A stretch of 64,000 bases of DNA, from the NCBI GenBank assembly GCA_050084515.1, contig CM114273.1, positions 1,922,001-1,986,000 of the forward strand. Reading direction: 5' to 3'. The notes beneath the pieces were generated by a model. It had not been told where the DNA came from. It worked only from the letters and a program-made list of their open reading frames with translations, and ran no database searches. Within the stretch, counting starts at the first letter, position 1; each line of letters begins with the position of its first letter. The translations under genes and the position numbers were made by a program. The stretch comes from Blasia pusilla (taxonomy: Eukaryota; Marchantiophyta; Marchantiopsida; Blasiales). Below are positions 61,289 to 64,000 of this stretch, piece after piece.

Positions 61289-64000
61289 CAAGAATCCTTA
61301 AAAATCTTCGAGAATCCTTACTCATCGAAAAAAACACACACACGCCTTCATATTACACTAATAAGACGAGAAACTAACAGGACAAACGAGGTAGTAGTAA
61401 CGAGGAAATTTTCCAGCGGTGACAGAAAATCCGGATGGGTTTATCTCCGTCCCGGTCGTAGTAATCCACATCCATACTGACTTCTGACTCTACGCAAAGC
61501 ATCGTATGTTGGTCCAGAGTAGAGTAGGGTCTCTAAAGGGAGGATGTCAGAGTTAGGGTGTAGATCGATCTGAGGGCCGAGGGTGGGACTCACTGCGAGG
61601 TTCCCGGGGCGTACAACAAAAGTTGAGTTGGAGGGGGGCAGGGGAAGTAAATAAATAAAGAGGAAAATTTGTCGAGGCGTAGGAAGGAAAACGATCGGGT
61701 CATGAAAGCGTGGGATCGATCTTCCACAGGGGCCATTCCTTTCGAAAGGGCAGGCAGAGGAAATAAATTTGAATAAAGCAAAAGGCCAGAGGGTGTGGTG
61801 AATTCTACTACAGCTGCGTACGAGGAGATGGGATCTGTGAAAACACTTCATGGGAAACGGGTGGTGGTGGTGGTGGTGGTGGTGGTCCCGTTTGGACATG
61901 GAGGCCGGTTGTCATCTTTCCGTGGCCAGACGTATGCTTTTGGAATAGGTGGCGGTTTGCTACGTTCTTCGAGGATGAATGGCACTAACGCTGCAGAAGA
62001 AGACAAGAAGGATGGGGATGGAGTCCGGGAGAATCGACACAAATCAAATCTCCCTCATTGGAAGGAGGCGCAAAAAACCAGATTATGGAGTCGTGGTTAT
62101 TGACGAGGGTTGGCTCATGTGACGGAAGCTACCGCGTTACAAATGGTAGACGAGTTGGCAAAATAGTCTCCGATGAAAAGGAATTTGTGGAAGGGGACGG
62201 CATGAAGCTCGAGAAAGAAAGATCGCTAACAAAGATTGCTCATCATTGCTCTAAGAAACCATTCAGACGTTTCTTAGACTCTCTCTTTCTCCCGATGTGA
62301 GGCTCGCTTTGAAACGTTGGACTTTTCCGTCCTGCTTGGATTCCTTTATTTACAACTTCGTACAACTCGACCTTCAAAAGTGATACGACCAGCTGTGCAC
62401 CAAGAGCTCGGCGGCCCCGCACCCCCCGATTTCGCGAATCGCCAGTCTCTTGTAGTTGTTTTCTATAGTATGCCTGCCTTCGTGGCGATGGTGGTCCTTC
62501 GAAGCACGGCGCCCAAAATGGACTTCCAACTCAAACTCCGAGACAATCATACTCTTGCATCTTTCGAGGCAAAAAACGCACGCGCCACCTCCAAGCCGAG
62601 CTCGACGGCTCGTCCCATCCTTTTCCCAACAGCTCTACACCTCGGGAAATGCGTTCAAATGGAGTTTGGAGAATTCTGTCTACATGTCTAATGTTCTTAT
62701 TACCTTATATAGATAGACACATCCTTCGCTTTGCTCGGTATGCCATCGCAAGAGTTTGGGAATTGTCACGTCGATACGTGTGGATCCGTGCATCTTGCTG
62801 ACGTACTCGTCCTCCTTTATAAGACCGCATTCTCCGCCGAAGCAACGACAAGAAGGTCAGACACAAGCATCATCGGGCGTGGTGTGGTTGGGACTTTGGG
62901 ATGATTTTCCTGCTCTTAAAAAAAGTCCTCCCTAATGGCATTCTCACACGGGCTCATCACTAGTTTCTTCTTCTTCTACGAAAAGCAGACAGTGGAGGTC
63001 CAGCATTGTAGCGTTTTGTTTTGATCCTATTTTATGGTTCAAATCTGCTGGCCTACGACAGCCACCACAGCACAGGTAATGTGAGACGTTCACGGGCCTT
63101 CCCCTTTAGGTAATACGCCACCTGGACTTTTTTCTCAAAATGTATGATGTTCGTCTGTAGTGGATCAGATTGAATATCCGCGTGCGTTTCTCGTTATCTC
63201 GTAACCAATTTCTGCATGCCCAAACGTTTTATTAATAATTTGCACAGTATTTCATATCCACACTTCTTAGCTCCCCTTGACCCGTCCATCTCAAATCAAA
63301 TAAAAGGCCGGTCCCGACTTCAGCGACCACCAGCAACTCCGGGCGTAGAAAGGTCCACGAACACGTCTTTGCTTCAACAAGTTCAAACATGCGCACAGTT
63401 GAGAAGGGCGGAAGTTGCGGAACTGCAACTCCTGACTCTCCATCTTACCCTCCTTGGGCCCCATATGAATCCTCAAAAACATTTAACGAACACCTTGATC
63501 CTCTTTTTATGAAACTCCCCGCTCAAGCGAATCTTCTCCTCGCAGACGTTGCCAAGGAGACACAGCCCGTAGTTGCCAAAAACTGCCAAAATCGATCTGA
63601 GATTTGCGTAAGAGTGCGAAAAACTTTGGCCGTATTCATTAAAGGAAGCCACCCAGCAGCCAATTGCAATCCTCAGGATTGAGTAGCTCCGCCTTCCACG
63701 TTCCCCAGCGATTTTCATCTCTCTCCCTTCCGCTCCTCCTTATCCTCATTCCTCAAGGTCCAGCGAGTTGCCATGCCTATCCGCTTAAGAATAATGTCAA
63801 CTTGAAGCTGAACGCTCAGCACACACTCACATCATCTGCATCTCTTGGCCAGTTGTCCTCCGGAATAATCAATTTTCCACCACATTCCCTGCTCATTCAA
63901 CGATTCCCAAGATGCGCCTAGATCTCTCTCTCGCACAACATCCACTGCATCGTCACATACATCTGCATCGATTCTGACGAACCGCTCACACTAATAAAAT
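61289..64000. other. Intergenic DNA, no recognisable gene
   Basis: Open frames up to about 150 codons occur on both strands: 61441-61899 (-), 61795-62103 (+), 62317-62691 (+), 63216-63512 and 63389-63682 (+). They overlap in different phases and show no domain or conserved motif. An exon of a gene continuing past 64000 cannot be excluded, for instance around 63200-63900, but I cannot support one. Confidence 0.4.
61859..61886. repeat. (GGT)9 trinucleotide microsatellite
   Basis: A run of GGT of about 28 bp. In one frame it codes polyvaline and on the other strand polyhistidine or polythreonine, which explains the odd strings in the open frames here. Confidence 0.95.

Noticed and set aside
61441-62103. 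Histidine- or valine-rich open frames as genes
   Set aside because: They are produced by the (GGT)9 repeat and overlap on opposite strands without conserved features.

Overview
This window comes from a land-plant nuclear genome. All three genes found are plant-type, intron-rich and spliced at ordinary plant GT-AG sites, and they sit in long AT-rich, repeat-laden intergenic DNA. The proteins are clear but fairly distant relatives of angiosperm counterparts, and introns are mostly 80-800 bp. I therefore favour a non-seed plant (bryophyte or lycophyte grade); the species cannot be fixed from sequence alone.

Three intact genes are supported. (1) A MOG1-type Ran-binding protein gene on the + strand, 14222-18551, seven coding exons, 204 aa. 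(2) A BTAF1/MOT1 (Arabidopsis RGD3-type) Swi2/Snf2 ATPase gene on the + strand, 31310-45928, 28 coding exons, about 2083 aa. It starts with a U12-type intron and also contains a GC-AG intron. (3) A bHLH transcription factor gene on the - strand, 49043-52256, convergent with BTAF1. Its basic region is of the G-box/E-box-binding kind found in the plant subfamily that includes bHLH49, bHLH62, bHLH74 and CIB1. BTAF1 acts on TATA-binding protein at promoters, the bHLH protein is a promoter-binding regulator, and MOG1 serves Ran and nuclear transport. They are neighbours and nothing suggests a shared pathway.

Layout: 1-1230 is AT-rich filler. 1241-4481 holds a 50-bp tandem repeat, two long hairpins and a broken partial duplicate of MOG1. 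4.5-13 kb is intergenic, with two weak decayed coding stretches and a foldback, MITE-like element. 13-18.6 kb is MOG1 with its duplicated 5' flank. 18.6-30.3 kb is repeat-rich intergenic DNA (terminal-inverted-repeat fragments, a (TC)26 array, duplicated segments, a tRNA-like SINE-type sequence, several hairpins). 30.3-46 kb is the CpG-rich 5' flank and body of BTAF1. 46-49 kb is the intergenic space between the convergent genes. 49-53.3 kb is the bHLH gene and its 5' flank. 53.3-54.6 kb is an unusually GC- and CpG-rich island. 54.6-64 kb is intergenic, with simple repeats, degenerate tandem repeats and palindromes and no recognisable gene.

No CRISPR array, rRNA, intact tRNA gene or intact transposon was found, and I see no evidence for a wholly new multi-gene system. 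The points most worth following are the partial MOG1 duplication, the U12 intron and acidic DLN-motif cluster of BTAF1, the repeat family sharing one terminal sequence, and the GC-rich island.
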